From contig JADGBV010000005.1 of NCBI GenBank assembly GCA_015231345.1, forward strand, positions 1 to 34,153: DNA of 34,153 bases, written 5' to 3'. This document shows, piece after piece, positions 33,629-34,153 of the stretch (its first letter is position 1; every line of letters begins with the position of its first letter). The notes below the pieces were generated by a model. That model was not told where the DNA came from. It made no database searches and saw only the letters and a program-made list of their open reading frames with translations. The position numbers and the translations under genes were made by a program. This DNA is from Planctomycetota bacterium (GTDB lineage: Bacteria; Planctomycetota; JADGBV01).

Positions 33629-34153
33629 ACAAAGGGACAGTATTACGATGGAGGATTAAGCCAAAGGGTGAGTGATTTTCAAAATCTTCCAAGACCTGCT
33701 TGGCATCTCGTTCCAATAGAAAATTATAGAAATTCACCTACAAGTCATGGTATCAATCGAGGCTTTAGCATGCCTATGCTAGCCTCAAGAGGATGCCCAT
33801 TCCAATGCACTTTTTGTTCTAGCCCCAAAATGTGGACAACAAGATATATCATGAGAGATTATATCGATGTCGTTGATGAAGTAGAAGAGTTAGTAAATAA
33901 GTATGGCATAGAAGGCGTTGACTTGTGTGACCTCACAGCATTCACGCAAAAAGCATGGGTTGCCTCGTTTTGTAAAGAAATTTTGAAACGAAATATTAGT
34001 GTGTATTGGCAATTACCTAGTGGAACAAGATCTGAAGCATTAGATGAAGAAACGCTAAATTATTTATATCAAATCAAATGCCACGATATGGTCTATGCAC
34101 CAGAAAGTGGCTCAGAAAAAACTTTGCAACAAATTAAAAAGAAAATCCACCTA
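33629..34153 (+). pseudogene. B12-binding radical SAM protein, 3' part, running off the window
   Basis: This open frame has no start of its own and continues the gene cut at 31997. After removal of the element and one duplication, Asp196 is followed directly by TKGQYYDGGLSQRVSDF in frame. The radical SAM motif is CPFQCTFC, with the three cluster cysteines at 252, 256 and 259 of the restored protein, preceded by MPMLASRG. The SAM-barrel strands YGIEGVDLCDLTAF and ISVYWQLPSGTRSEAL, and the MVYAPESGSEKTLQQIKKK block, are typical of class B-like B12/radical SAM enzymes. The frame is open to the last base, so at least 371 residues are encoded in the restored gene. The substrate is unknown; methylation of a lipid, antibiotic or cofactor precursor is the usual range. 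Confidence 0.85.

Overview
The window looks like a chromosome segment from a marine Lentisphaerota or related PVC bacterium (Lentisphaera-like). This is an inference from gene content: a secreted formylglycine sulfatase, two ECF sigma genes of the Rhodopirellula/Verrucomicrobium type each coupled to a FecR-like membrane protein, a prepilin-like secreted protein, a planctomycete-type cytochrome c domain, and many secreted glycan-active enzymes. No rRNA, tRNA or CRISPR array was seen.

Bases 1-9370 form a glycan-utilisation and sensing region. On the minus strand, an ECF sigma factor and a FecR-like transmembrane protein with a carbohydrate-binding-like C-terminus are followed by a sulfatase and a GH2 gene. 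The GH2 gene is cut short by what looks like an insertion sequence running off the left edge. A GH97 gene diverges from the sigma gene. A second sigma/FecR pair with a different sensor domain faces the GH97 gene. A two-block motif (TGGCAGGTTT, 14 bases, ATAAGTG) lies before both the first sigma gene and the sulfatase and is a candidate promoter or operator for this regulon.

Bases 9463-15308 carry a serine-hydrolase lipoprotein, a LamG surface protein with a tail-fibre-like N-terminus, a prepilin-like protein and a repetitive beta-helix protein. Bases 15768-20300 are a fructan locus: two tandem paralogous GH32 fructosidases and a convergent MFS transporter. Palindromes that could be operators lie upstream of the first GH32 gene. 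The MFS gene is preceded by about 19 in-phase degenerate pentamers.

Bases 20531-31231 hold epmC (elongation factor P hydroxylase), a 2331-residue protein with about 60 predicted membrane helices, an AAA ATPase fused to a nuclease-like domain (with repeated inverted sites at its promoter), a small unknown gene, and a cytochrome c/ankyrin fusion protein.

Bases 31410-34153 are a B12-binding radical SAM gene split by an apparently intact 1623-bp IS4-type element with 18-bp terminal inverted repeats and an 8-bp target duplication. Removing the element and one duplication restores the reading frame exactly. The host gene runs off the right edge.
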